40,628 bases of DNA from Anabaena azotica FACHB-119. Its GTDB lineage: Bacteria; Cyanobacteriota; Cyanobacteriia; Cyanobacteriales; Nostocaceae. Made by a program: the position numbers and the translations under genes. Shown one piece after another: positions 33,729 to 40,628 of this stretch. Within the stretch, counting starts at the first letter, position 1; the number at the start of each line of letters is the position of its first letter. Where the stretch lies: the NCBI RefSeq assembly GCF_014697625.1, contig NZ_JACJSG010000064.1, forward strand, positions 1 through 40,628, written 5' to 3'. The notes below the pieces were generated by a model. That model was not told the DNA's origin. It did no database searches and saw only the letters and a program-made list of their open reading frames with translations.

Positions 33729-34814
33729 CTACTTCCTCTCTGGATGTACCTGTTCTTTGGTCGAACTAACACCCATTTGATTAATCACGCCAATCATTTG
33801 ATATAAGCGTCCCAAGTCCCGTTGATTGAAGTACAGAACTAGGCGGGGTAAATCAATCGTTTCATCTTGGCTTTCTTGAGGTAAGGATTGACTTTTTTCA
33901 ATCTTGCCTTTCACCAGAATGTTGCTGAATTGACTATTCAGTTGGTCAACCTCAGCATCTGATAATTTTTGAGTTAAGCGAATTACTAACTTATCGCCTA
34001 CGTAACGACAGGAGTGATACACCTGATAAAAGCGGGTAATGGCATTGCAGGCTACTTCTAGGTTATCAGTGACTGTGTACAGGTTGGGGTCTTCAGGACT
34101 GACTAGCCCGGTTTTTACCAGATGCTGGTTAATATATTCACTCCAAGCCTGCCAATAATCACCGCCTGGATGGTCAATTAACACCACTGGTACAGGGCCA
34201 AATTTCCCGGTTTGACTCAAGGTCATGCACTCAAACGCCTCGTCTTGAGTGCCAAACCCACCAGGAAATAAAGCTATCGCATCGCTTTCTTTGAGGAGGA
34301 ACAGCTTCCGAGTAAAGAAATATTTAAAGTGAATTAGCTTAGGATCACCTTCAATTACTGGGTTCGCCTGCTGTTCAAACGGTAGTTGAATGTTTAAGCC
34401 AAAGGAATTTTCTCGCCCTGCACCTTCGTGACCAGCCTGCATGATACCACCGCCACCCCCTGTCATGACCATAAATCCTAGCTTGGTCACAGCACGGCCA
34501 AATTCTGCCGCCATTTGATACTCTGGGGTTGTTGGTGATAGACGCGCCGAACCGAAGATAGTTACTTTGCGGACGTGTCGGTAATCATAAAACAATTTAA
34601 AGCCTTGTTCCATGTCTGCTAAGGCAGCAGACAATATTTTCCAATCGAGACGTTCAATATCACTATCAGCTAGGCGGATGATGGTTGCCAAAGCATTATA
34701 AATGAGTTGCCGATTCTTTAAGGTCGGTAAGCGATCGATTAATTCCGCAATATCGGCTTGGAGAGACTCGAATGTGTCGAAAGACGCAGATGAGGTCATG
34801 AGAACTGCCACCAC
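33729..34814 (-). CDS. LOG family (TIGR00730-type) Rossmann-fold protein
   Basis: This 361-residue protein has the LOG/lysine-decarboxylase-like core with Thr-Gly-Gly-Gly-Gly-Gly-Ile-Met (118-125 region) and Pro-Gly-Gly-Phe-Gly-Thr-Gln-Asp-Glu, the signature PGGxGTxxE that binds nucleotide monophosphate. LOG enzymes release cytokinin bases or act as AMP/pyrimidine nucleotide nucleosidases. This version is longer than plant LOG, with about 70 extra N-terminal residues and a C-terminal extension, as in the PpnN-like or cyanobacterial group. It is cytoplasmic, and the substrate is unproven. Confidence 0.82.
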   Translation of the reverse strand: MVAVLMTSSASFDTFESLQADIAELIDRLPTLKNRQLIYNALATIIRLADSDIERLDWKILSAALADMEQGFKLFYDYRHVRKVTIFGSARLSPTTPEYQMAAEFGRAVTKLGFMVMTGGGGGIMQAGHEGAGRENSFGLNIQLPFEQQANPVIEGDPKLIHFKYFFTRKLFLLKESDAIALFPGGFGTQDEAFECMTLSQTGKFGPVPVVLIDHPGGDYWQAWSEYINQHLVKTGLVSPEDPNLYTVTDNLEVACNAITRFYQVYHSCRYVGDKLVIRLTQKLSDAEVDQLNSQFSNILVKGKIEKSQSLPQESQDETIDLPRLVLYFNQRDLGRLYQMIGVINQMGVSSTKEQVHPERK

Positions 34815-35364
34815 AATGGCATTACATTTTACCTAATTTTTGTGTCCAATTTATCAACTGCTTGGCAAGTTACGAAAAATTGAGCAGATAACTATAAAAA
34901 CAAATTTTTCTTAACTCTATCTAAAGATAGTTCACTTTTTTCGATGAGCATGATTTTATTTCTTAGTTATGCTATTTGCTTATACAGTCTATCATGAGGA
35001 TTTTATCATCTATAATTTAAGCTATTTTTTACAAAATATTATATTTTTATAAAAAATATATCTTTATATTATTTCTAGTTTTTCGCTTCCTGAATATCCA
35101 TTACCAAACTCTACAAATAATTTTATAAACTAGGCAATATTTCTATGTATGCTGATATCTAAAGGCAGCATTTCCAAAATATAGCTTAGGAGTAATTTTG
35201 CAGGAGGAATATTTTGTCAGTTGACGGGGGCGTGTAAGTACATTATTCTCTGATAGAAAATTTTACGAGGCGCAGATTCTAGCGCCTCATAAAGAAGTAA
35301 ATGAATATTTACTTAACCCTATTGACAATAGATTCCTCAACAACAGTTGACAACTGATTGATTG
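34815..35364. other. AT-rich intergenic region
   Basis: A 550-bp stretch without a supported gene, very AT-rich between about 34880 and 35150. It ends with the trxA terminator hairpin (35267-35288). The upstream part should carry the promoter of the LOG-family gene. Confidence 0.55.
35267..35288 (-). terminator. Terminator after trxA
   Basis: On the minus strand GAGGCGC and GCGCCTC form a 7-bp stem with an 8-base loop, followed by GTAAAATTTT. It is about 75 bp past the trxA stop. Confidence 0.7.
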
Positions 35365-35688
35365 TCAAACGTATTTTTCCACAGTCTGAGATAATGTGGT
35401 TTTAGGCACTGCGCCGACTACCATATCGACTTTTTGCCCACCTTTAAAAATCATCAGAGTGGGAATACTGCGGATGCCATACTGACTTGCAACTTGGGGA
35501 TTCTCATCAGTGTTGACTTTCACTACTTTGATTTTACCTTCGTACTGTTGAGCTATTTCATCGACAACAGGAGCGACCATTCTGCAAGGGCCACACCAAG
35601 GGGCCCAAAAATCGACCAGAACTGGTACATCGCTGTCGATTACTTCTTGCTTAAAAGTAGAATCTGTAACTTGTGCGGCTGCTGACAT
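35365..35688 (-). CDS. trxA: Thioredoxin
   Basis: This 107-residue classic thioredoxin has Phe-Trp-Ala-Pro-Trp-Cys32-Gly-Pro-Cys35, the conserved cis-Pro in Ser-Ile-Pro-Thr and the usual length. It reduces protein disulfides in the cytoplasm and links photosynthetic electron flow to enzyme control. The sequence is of the m-type found near guaB-like genes in cyanobacteria. The neighbouring Yfr1 RNA and guaB3 reproduce a conserved cyanobacterial gene order. Confidence 0.95.
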   Translation of the reverse strand: MSAAAQVTDSTFKQEVIDSDVPVLVDFWAPWCGPCRMVAPVVDEIAQQYEGKIKVVKVNTDENPQVASQYGIRSIPTLMIFKGGQKVDMVVGAVPKTTLSQTVEKYV

Positions 35689-35810
35689 GCCTAAAAACCT
35701 TTGCCAATTATATTTCTGACTTTCGTGAAAATTCTACCATAGCAAAAACAACTGCCTAAAAGACAAAGGATGTACATTTGCAAAGAAGCTGAAGAATTTA
35801 TGTACATATA

Positions 35811-35879
35811 AGGAACCGCCCGAACAGTAGTCCGGGCGGAGTGTGGTGTGAGGAGTGAACGGAAACATGCGTCTCCGCT
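35811..35879 (-). ncRNA. yfr1: Yfr1 small regulatory RNA
   Basis: On the minus strand the order is: a 5' hairpin CGGAGAC-GCAT-GTTTCCG; an unpaired stretch with ACTCCTCACAC (35846-35856), the ultraconserved Yfr1 core; and a 3' hairpin CCGCCCG (from 35839) / CGGGCGG (to 35816) followed by TTCCTT. A TACAAT -10 box at 35886-35891 fits a start near 35879. Yfr1 is known as a roughly 60-nt cyanobacterial RNA between trxA and guaB that binds Hfq-independent mRNA targets for outer-membrane proteins. Location and core both match. Confidence 0.92.
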
Positions 35880-35952
35880 ATATCTATTGTAGGCGACATA
35901 TGGGATTTTTCCAGTGGATGTGAAAAACTCTGGAAAAAATTTCTGAATAATT

Positions 35953-35984
35953 TAAAGTTGGCAGTTGACAGTTGACAGTTGACA
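35953..35984. repeat. AGTTGAC heptamer repeat
   Basis: Four units of GTTGACA/GTTGGCA type; a second short group lies at 36009-36025. Confidence 0.65.
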
Positions 35985-36091
35985 GCGCTGCACTGAAGCT
36001 CACGGAAGTGTTGACAGTTGACAGTTGTTTTGTGCCAATCTCATACTCATGTCTTTGGGAGCTAGCTTTACATATCGCCAGCTACTGACTA

Positions 36092-36377
36092 ACTGACTTT
36101 TCACGTCATGTGGAAAAGTTAACGCTCCTACCTAACCCTCCAGCCCCCTACAAGGGAAGGGGGAGCAATTAAAGCCTCTGGACTTGTAGGGGAGCCAGTT
36201 GCGTGGGCGGTGAGTCCAGTGCTGCGGGAGGGTTTCCCTCTCTCCGTTCGCGGAGCGTGTCGTAGACAGACGCTTACGCGAACCGCAGGCAACTGGCGAA
36301 CCCGAAGGGGTTTCCCGACTTGAGCAAACTGGCGTGAGAGGAATGGAAGTGGGGTTTTTCAGCCCGTGAAAAGTCAG
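36092..36377. mobile_element. MITE-like element, family C, copy 1
   Basis: The ends ACTGACTTTTCACG and CGTGAAAAGTCAG are inverted, and ACTGACTA lies on both outer sides (36084-36091 and 36378-36385), an apparent 8-bp target duplication. Inside are TGTGGAAAAGTTAAC, CCAGCCCCCT and AAAGCCTCTGGACTTGTAGG, shared with copy 2. A further repeat block (about 36193-36335) with CGCGGAGCGTG and CTACGCGAA-type words is nested within it. Confidence 0.82.
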
Positions 36378-36414
36378 ACTGACTACTAGCTACTGACAAC
36401 TGACAAAAAGCTGT

Positions 36415-37578
36415 TTATTTACCCATGCCTAATTGTTGAGCTTTCTGATATACTTTGCCTTCAGTTAACAATGAGGGAGCAATCACCACTTCAACTTGCT
36501 GCATTTCTTTAATATCTTTGGCTCCCAGTGTACCCATGCTAGTTTTTAACGCTCCTAAGAGGTTATGAGTACCGTCATCTAGCCCGGCTGGCCCTGTTAA
36601 GATTTGTTCGAGAGTACCTGTAGTCCCGACACGAATGCGGGTTCCACGGGGTAATACTGGGCTGGGTGTGGCCATACCCCAATGGTAGCCTCTTCCTGGG
36701 GCCTGGGCGGCTCTAGCGAAGGGGGAACCAATCATTACGCCGTCAGCACCACAAGCGATACATTTACAGATGTCGCCACCTGTGATTAAACCACCATCAG
36801 CGATAACGGGGACGTATTTCCCAGTTTCTTGATAATAATCATCGCGTGCGGCGGCACAGTCTGCGATCGCCGTTGCTTGGGGTACGCCTACACCCAACAC
36901 CCCGCGAGAAGTACAAGCCGCACCAGGGCCAATTCCCACTAATACGGCGGCTGCGCCTGCTTTCATCAAGTTTAAGGTGACATCGTAAGTCACACAGTTA
37001 CCCAACACCACCGGGATGGGCATAGAACGGCAAAATTCAGCCAAATCTAGCGGCGTTACTGACTCTGGTGACAGGTGGGCGGTAGAAACTACTGTAGCTT
37101 GGATGAAGAATAAATCAGCCCCAGCTTGGGCTACTACCTCACCGTATCTACTTGCGCCTAGAGGCGTGGCACTAACAGCCGCAATTCCACCTTGTTCTTT
37201 AATTTCTTGGATACGCTTGGTGATTAATTCAGGCTTGATGGGTTCAGCATATAGTTCCTGCATCAAGGAGACAAATTCATCCTTCCCTACTGACGCAATC
37301 CGATCTAAGATCGGTTCTGGGTCAGCATAGCGAGTTTGAATGCCTTCCAAGTTGAGAACGCCTAATGCACCTAGCTGTGATAACCGCACAGCCATCTTCA
37401 CATCAACAACGCCATCCATCGCACTGGCGATAATGGGGATTTCGCGTTCAATGTTGCCAATTTTCCACCGAGTATCGGCTAAACTCGGATCGAGTGTTCT
37501 GTTACCGGGGACTAAAGCAATTTCATCAATGCCGTAGGCTCTACGAGCTGTCTTCCCCCGCCCAAGTTGAATTTCCAC
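36415..37578 (-). CDS. guaB3: GuaB3-type IMP dehydrogenase-related protein
   Basis: Starting at the GTG at 37578 the protein has 387 residues, the standard GuaB3 length, opening Met-Glu-Ile-Gln-Leu-Gly-Arg-Gly-Lys-Thr-Ala-Arg-Arg. It has the IMPDH/GMPR barrel with the active-site loop Gly-Pro-Gly-Ala-Ala-Cys-Thr-Ser-Arg-Gly and no CBS domains. Cyanobacterial GuaB3 is related to IMP dehydrogenase and may work in purine metabolism or nitrogen adaptation. The frame stays open upstream to an ATG at 37887, but that extension is translated from repeats and a family C element, so it is not a real N-terminus. Its position beside Yfr1 and trxA is conserved. Confidence 0.88.
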   Translation of the reverse strand: MEIQLGRGKTARRAYGIDEIALVPGNRTLDPSLADTRWKIGNIEREIPIIASAMDGVVDVKMAVRLSQLGALGVLNLEGIQTRYADPEPILDRIASVGKDEFVSLMQELYAEPIKPELITKRIQEIKEQGGIAAVSATPLGASRYGEVVAQAGADLFFIQATVVSTAHLSPESVTPLDLAEFCRSMPIPVVLGNCVTYDVTLNLMKAGAAAVLVGIGPGAACTSRGVLGVGVPQATAIADCAAARDDYYQETGKYVPVIADGGLITGGDICKCIACGADGVMIGSPFARAAQAPGRGYHWGMATPSPVLPRGTRIRVGTTGTLEQILTGPAGLDDGTHNLLGALKTSMGTLGAKDIKEMQQVEVVIAPSLLTEGKVYQKAQQLGMGK

Positions 37579-37666
37579 GCTGTTAAATTTTCTCAAATCT
37601 GTTCTTGCTAGGGTATCAAATTGTGAGACAATTTGCAGCGTTTTTTTTAATGTAGGTATTGGGGAC

Positions 37667-37735
37667 TGGGGAGCCAGTCGCGTGCGGAGGTTCCCTCCGT
37701 TGAGCGAACTGGCGTGACTGGGGACTGGGGATAGT
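37667..37735. repeat. GGGGACT repeat with nested palindrome
   Basis: GGGGACTGGGGA units flank a palindromic insert starting CCAGTCGCGTGCGG and ending CGAACTGGCGTGACTGG. The same insert type is found in the family C element at 36193-36335. Confidence 0.65.
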
Positions 37736-37754
37736 ATTTTTAGGCCGATGCACT

Positions 37755-37991
37755 CTGACTTTTCACGGAATCTGAAAGACCTCTCTCCTACAAGTCCAGA
37801 GGCTTTGATTTCTCCCCCTTCCCTTGAAGGGAAGGGGGCTGGGGGGTTAGGTCTGCTGTTAACTTTTCCACATATAGCAGTAGCCACATAGGTTAGGACA
37901 TTGAAGAATCACAAAATCTTTATAGTAAGCAGGTTTTAAACCTGTCAAGAGTCCCCTATCACCTGTCCCCTGCTATAACGTGAAAAGTCAG
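37755..37991. mobile_element. MITE-like element, family C, copy 2
   Basis: A 237-bp element with ends CTGACTTTTCACG (37755-37767) and CGTGAAAAGTCAG (37979-37991), bounded by perfect 8-bp repeats GATGCACT at 37747-37754 and 37992-37999. It is in the opposite orientation to copy 1 and shares its core (CAAGTCCAGAGGCTTT, GTTAACTTTTCCACATA). An extra block with a GGGGACAGGTGATA-type repeat is inserted near 37950-37972. Confidence 0.88.
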
Positions 37992-38204
37992 GATGCACTG
38001 CCCACCAATCAATGTTTTGCAAAGCCGAACTGCTACCCATTACCCATATGGATATATCCAGATGCGCTTGTAAATATTTATATCTAAAATAACGTTATAC
38101 TTTTCCTGCTTTTGAGTTATCTGTTGTACTGTCAGTCAATCCTCCAGAAGTATGAATATTGAATAATAAAGTTTCCTAATTGATGTAAAAGGTGTTTCGC
38201 CACG

Positions 38205-38312
38205 ACGCTCCAGTTACGCTACGCGAACGCTCGATTACCGCGCAGTCGTTCGCGGAGCGTCTGTCTACGACACGCTATCGCGTTCGCGTAGCGTCCCGTA
38301 GTGAACGCAGAG
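38205..38312. repeat. Cluster of CTACGCGAACG / CGTTCGCGTAGCG palindromic repeats
   Basis: Several overlapping copies of GCTACGCGAACG, GTTCGCGGAGCGT and CGTTCGCGTAGCGT. GCGTCTGTCTACGACACGCT here is the reverse complement of a segment at about 36254-36273. The same word family occurs at 935-955, near 14340 and inside the WD40 pseudogene (27759-27782). Confidence 0.75.
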
Positions 38313-38332
38313 AACCACATTTCCTCCCCTCC

Positions 38333-39019
38333 CTACTCCCTAGCTTGAGCATCGACGATCGCTTTTTGGCAGTCTGCGATCGCCGCCCTTTGGCGTATGG
38401 CTTGGGCTAAGGCTTGATAACTCACCCAGTTGTCTTGGATGAGAGTTTTTGCTTGGAGAATGTGAAACCGTTGTTTTTGCTGACAAACTGACTCAGAAAA
38501 ACCCAAAATTTTGAAAATATTTGCTAGTTTTCTTCTATCGTCAGTTCCACCTTCAACATCTTCAAAAACTAAAGTCTCCGCAGCAATTCCTGCCATCAAA
38601 ATAGTACAGTAGCGCTCCAATGTCTGATTGCTGATTTTACCCTGTTCTAATTGAGCGGCTAATTCGCCATCCTCAAAGGAAATATTACCTTGGCCAGCTT
38701 GACCTTTTCGCCAAGCTTCCCAAGCGCTGAGAGTGTAACCTGTAACGGGAATACCCAACAAGTGAGCTACCAAAAAGTGTCCGGCTTCGTGGTGAATAAT
38801 GCGATCGCGGTATTGTGGTGAAAACCCTGATACCCAATCCAAAAAGATAGTACCACCCTTACCTTGCAAGCTAAAACTATCAAAAGTTGCTATGCCCAGA
38901 ATTGTGAAGGTAGCGATCGCCGGAATTGTTGGTGATAAATTAATTAACGGCCCCAAAAGAGCCGATAAAGTCATCAGAAAAACAGCTATTGCCGCTAGAT
39001 TTAAGGCAGTTTGATTCAT
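38333..39019 (-). CDS. M41 (FtsH)-like membrane peptidase without AAA domain
   Basis: This 228-residue protein starts with two membrane segments (about 5-23 and 32-48). Then come the zinc motif His77-Glu-Ala-Gly-His81 in Ile-Ile-His-His-Glu-Ala-Gly-His-Phe-Leu and the third-ligand motif Glu-Gly-Gly-Thr-Asp160-Asp-Arg-Arg-Lys, as in the FtsH peptidase domain. The ATPase domain is absent. Such short M41-like proteins are widespread in cyanobacteria and plastids; the catalytic residues look complete here, so activity is possible. The substrate and role are unknown. Confidence 0.85.
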   Translation of the reverse strand: MNQTALNLAAIAVFLMTLSALLGPLINLSPTIPAIATFTILGIATFDSFSLQGKGGTIFLDWVSGFSPQYRDRIIHHEAGHFLVAHLLGIPVTGYTLSAWEAWRKGQAGQGNISFEDGELAAQLEQGKISNQTLERYCTILMAGIAAETLVFEDVEGGTDDRRKLANIFKILGFSESVCQQKQRFHILQAKTLIQDNWVSYQALAQAIRQRAAIADCQKAIVDAQARE

Positions 39020-39022
39020 AAT

Positions 39023-39050
39023 TGTTAGTTATTAGTCATTAGTCATTAGT
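39023..39050. repeat. TTAGTCA heptamer repeat
   Basis: Four units of TAGTTAT/TAGTCAT type just upstream of the M41-like gene; it is the same repeat type as at 14229 and 15534. Confidence 0.65.
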
Positions 39051-39193
39051 CTCCCCCACTTCTTGTTCCCCTCCAGGGAGGGGTAGGGGTGGGTTACTTC
39101 CTCATCTCCCTACCTTAATTATTAATCAATACGCCCGACCCTCTCAACCTGCCTAATGCTAGAAATTGATCAGCAGATGGAAATGGGCAAATA

Positions 39194-40369
39194 ATGATGA
39201 ATTCACAAATACAGTCACAAAATAATCCTCAAGATTGGTCTTGGCCGTTCTGGCCGGCTTTACCGCTTTATCCTTACGGCAGAAGGCGCACAGTTTGCCG
39301 GGAGATAGTTAAAGATACTATCTGGACATTCGACCAAGTTCAAGGCATTCTGTATACAGTAGTACCGATTAGGATGTCAGTAATTAGGCTGAATGCGGGT
39401 GGTTTACTAGTTTATGCACCGGTTGCACCAACTAAGGAATGTGTGCGACTAGTAAATGAGTTAGTCGCCAAGTACGGCGAAGTTAAGTATATAATTCTCC
39501 CTACCAGTTCTGGACTTGAGCATAAAATATTCGTCGGCCCCTTCGCCAGAAAGTTTCCTCAAGCACAGGTATTTGTTGCCCCTCATCAGTGGAGTTTTCC
39601 GTTTAACTTGCCCTTAAGTTGGCTGGGTTTTCCCCAAAAACGTACTCAAACTTTACCAGAAGATTCCCGTCAAACTCCGTTTGCTGATGAGTTTGATTAT
39701 GCAGTGTTAGATATTAATTTAGGGCGGGGTGCTTTTGTTGAGGTAGCATTTTTACACAGGCGATCGCATACTCTATTGGTGACTGATTCTGTGCTATCCG
39801 TATCAGCCCAACCACCGACTATCCTCCAACTAGAACCTTATCCCCTATTATTTCACGCCAGGGACAACGCCTCCCAAGCTATTGAAGATACCCCAGCTAA
39901 CCGTCGCCAAGGATGGCAACGTATTGCCCTATTTGCCCTTTACTTTCGTCCCAGCGCCATAGAATTATCTGGGTTTGTCCAGATGTGGCGCGAAGCCCTC
40001 AAAGCCCCAGATCATTCACCAAAAGCATACTTTGGTTTTTTCCCCTTTCGCTGGCGAGAAAATTGGCAACAATCATTTACTGCCTTATCCGCCAATGGAC
40101 GACCCTTTGTCGCCCCCATTTTACAAATATTAATTCTGCCCCAAGCCCCAACACAAGTCCGCAACTGGGCTGATACGGTAGCGAAATGGGATTTTCAACA
40201 GATTATCGCCTGTCACTTTGATGCACCATTTGCCGCTAGTCCCGAACAATTCCGCCAAGCCTTCAACTTTTTAGATGAGAATGCTAACAACAATCATCAA
40301 ACGCTGTTAGCAGAAGATTTAAAATTTATTCAAGAACTGGAAGCAGATTTACCAAAAAACTGGGTCTAA
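39194..40369 (+). CDS. DUF4336 domain protein (metallo-beta-lactamase-like fold)
   Basis: This 391-residue protein matches the DUF4336 family: Trp-Ser-Trp-Pro-Phe-Trp-Pro-Ala-Leu-Pro-Leu-Tyr-Pro-Tyr-Gly-Arg-Arg-Arg-Thr near the N-terminus, Ala-Pro-Val-Ala-Pro-Thr-Lys-Glu-Cys, and Ile-Ile-Ala-Cys-His-Phe-Asp-Ala-Pro near the end. The fold resembles metallo-beta-lactamases, but the His-x-His-x-Asp-His motif is not present. No function is known. Met1 or Met2 may start the protein. The TAA stop is part of the left-end hairpin of the next transposon. Confidence 0.75.
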   Translation: MMNSQIQSQNNPQDWSWPFWPALPLYPYGRRRTVCREIVKDTIWTFDQVQGILYTVVPIRMSVIRLNAGGLLVYAPVAPTKECVRLVNELVAKYGEVKYIILPTSSGLEHKIFVGPFARKFPQAQVFVAPHQWSFPFNLPLSWLGFPQKRTQTLPEDSRQTPFADEFDYAVLDINLGRGAFVEVAFLHRRSHTLLVTDSVLSVSAQPPTILQLEPYPLLFHARDNASQAIEDTPANRRQGWQRIALFALYFRPSAIELSGFVQMWREALKAPDHSPKAYFGFFPFRWRENWQQSFTALSANGRPFVAPILQILILPQAPTQVRNWADTVAKWDFQQIIACHFDAPFAASPEQFRQAFNFLDENANNNHQTLLAEDLKFIQELEADLPKNWV

Positions 40370-40394
40370 AGCCCCGTCCTTCTTGGACGGCTTT
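40368..40394 (+). mobile_element. Left-end hairpin of an IS200/IS605-type (IS1341-like) element
   Basis: AAAG-CC-CCGTCC pairs with GGACGG-CTTT around TTCTT, the kind of subterminal hairpin recognised at IS200/605 ends. A TAGAAT -10-like box at 40403-40408 and AGGAG at 40417-40421 follow before tnpB. No tnpA is present upstream, so the element is tnpB-only at least on this side. Confidence 0.65.
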
Positions 40395-40434
40395 GATTAT
40401 GGTAGAATATTTGCGTAGGAGTTTTCCACATAAA

Positions 40435-40628
40435 ATGATTGTTTTAGAGTTTAAAGCTAAAGGGAAAACAACTCAATATGCAGCCATTGATGAGGCGATG
40501 AGAACCTGTCAATTCGTTCGCAACAAAGCTATTCGTTTTTGGATGGATAACCGAGGTGTAGGGCAGAAAGACTTATATCGTCTTAGCAAGGTTCTCAGAC
40601 ATGAGTTTTCTTTTGTGAAAGCTTTGAA
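40435..40628 (+). CDS. tnpB: TnpB (OrfB) RNA-guided nuclease, N-terminal part, cut by window end
   Basis: Sixty-four codons are visible from the ATG at 40435. They open Met-Ile-Val-Leu-Glu-Phe-Lys-Ala-Lys and continue with Cys-Gln-Phe-Val-Arg-Asn-Lys-Ala-Ile-Arg-Phe-Trp, the typical N-terminal motif of cyanobacterial TnpB/OrfB_IS605 proteins. TnpB is an RNA-guided DNA nuclease that keeps the transposon at its donor site; its omega RNA lies beyond the 3' end and outside this window. Integrity cannot be judged. Confidence 0.85.
   Translation, partial: MIVLEFKAKGKTTQYAAIDEAMRTCQFVRNKAIRFWMDNRGVGQKDLYRLSKVLRHEFSFVKAL

Noticed and set aside
37579..37887. Upstream ATG for guaB3 giving a 490-residue protein
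   Set aside because: The added residues are encoded by repeats and part of a MITE; family length and start favour the GTG at 37578.

Overview
The window looks like chromosomal DNA from a filamentous, nitrogen-fixing cyanobacterium of the Nostoc/Anabaena/Trichormus group. The signs are many HIP1 palindromes (GCGATCGC), heptanucleotide tandem repeats between genes, a homocitrate synthase (nifV), a LabA-like NYN protein, AAA-WD40 and CHAT proteins, Uma2 nucleases, and a Yfr1 small RNA between trxA and guaB3. No rRNA, tRNA or CRISPR array was seen. The genus is inferred from gene content and repeats, not from a search.

Layout. 1-5.3 kb: the C-terminal tail of an unknown gene, a hot-dog thioesterase, and a minus-strand run of cobW-type GTPase, WD40 protein and ZnuA-like lipoprotein. 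A near-perfect Zur box lies before cobW. A PsiE-family membrane gene follows. 5.8-12.1 kb: nifV, a degenerate ATPase divergent from a P-type cation ATPase with a Fur-type box between them, and rubrerythrin. 12.3-18.7 kb: tandem small transposable elements, then the lipid-synthesis run plsX-fabH-fabD-plsC on the minus strand, a structured RNA element resembling the HEARO/omega-RNA class, and pepA. 18.9-27.2 kb: Uma2 nuclease, EcsC protein, alpha/beta hydrolase, a second acyltransferase, metG, a labA-like gene, an LptC-like lipoprotein and a lone antitoxin-like gene. 27.4-32 kb: an accessory stretch with a broken AAA-WD40 gene, a PD-(D/E)XK nuclease-like gene and a CHAT-AAA protein. 32.1-40.4 kb: a PBP4-type peptidase, a LOG-family protein, trxA, Yfr1, guaB3, an M41-like membrane peptidase and a DUF4336 protein. 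The window ends inside a tnpB transposon gene.

Two themes stand out. The first is metal handling: a putative Zur-controlled cobW operon carries a ZnuA-like protein that has lost every canonical metal ligand, and a Fur-type operator precedes a P-type ATPase. The second is small mobile DNA. At least three MITE-like families with recognisable ends are present, two of them with target duplications. There is also the structured RNA element, a TnpB element, and several cases where a mobile-element end touches or supplies a gene's stop codon. All functional calls rest on motifs read by eye.
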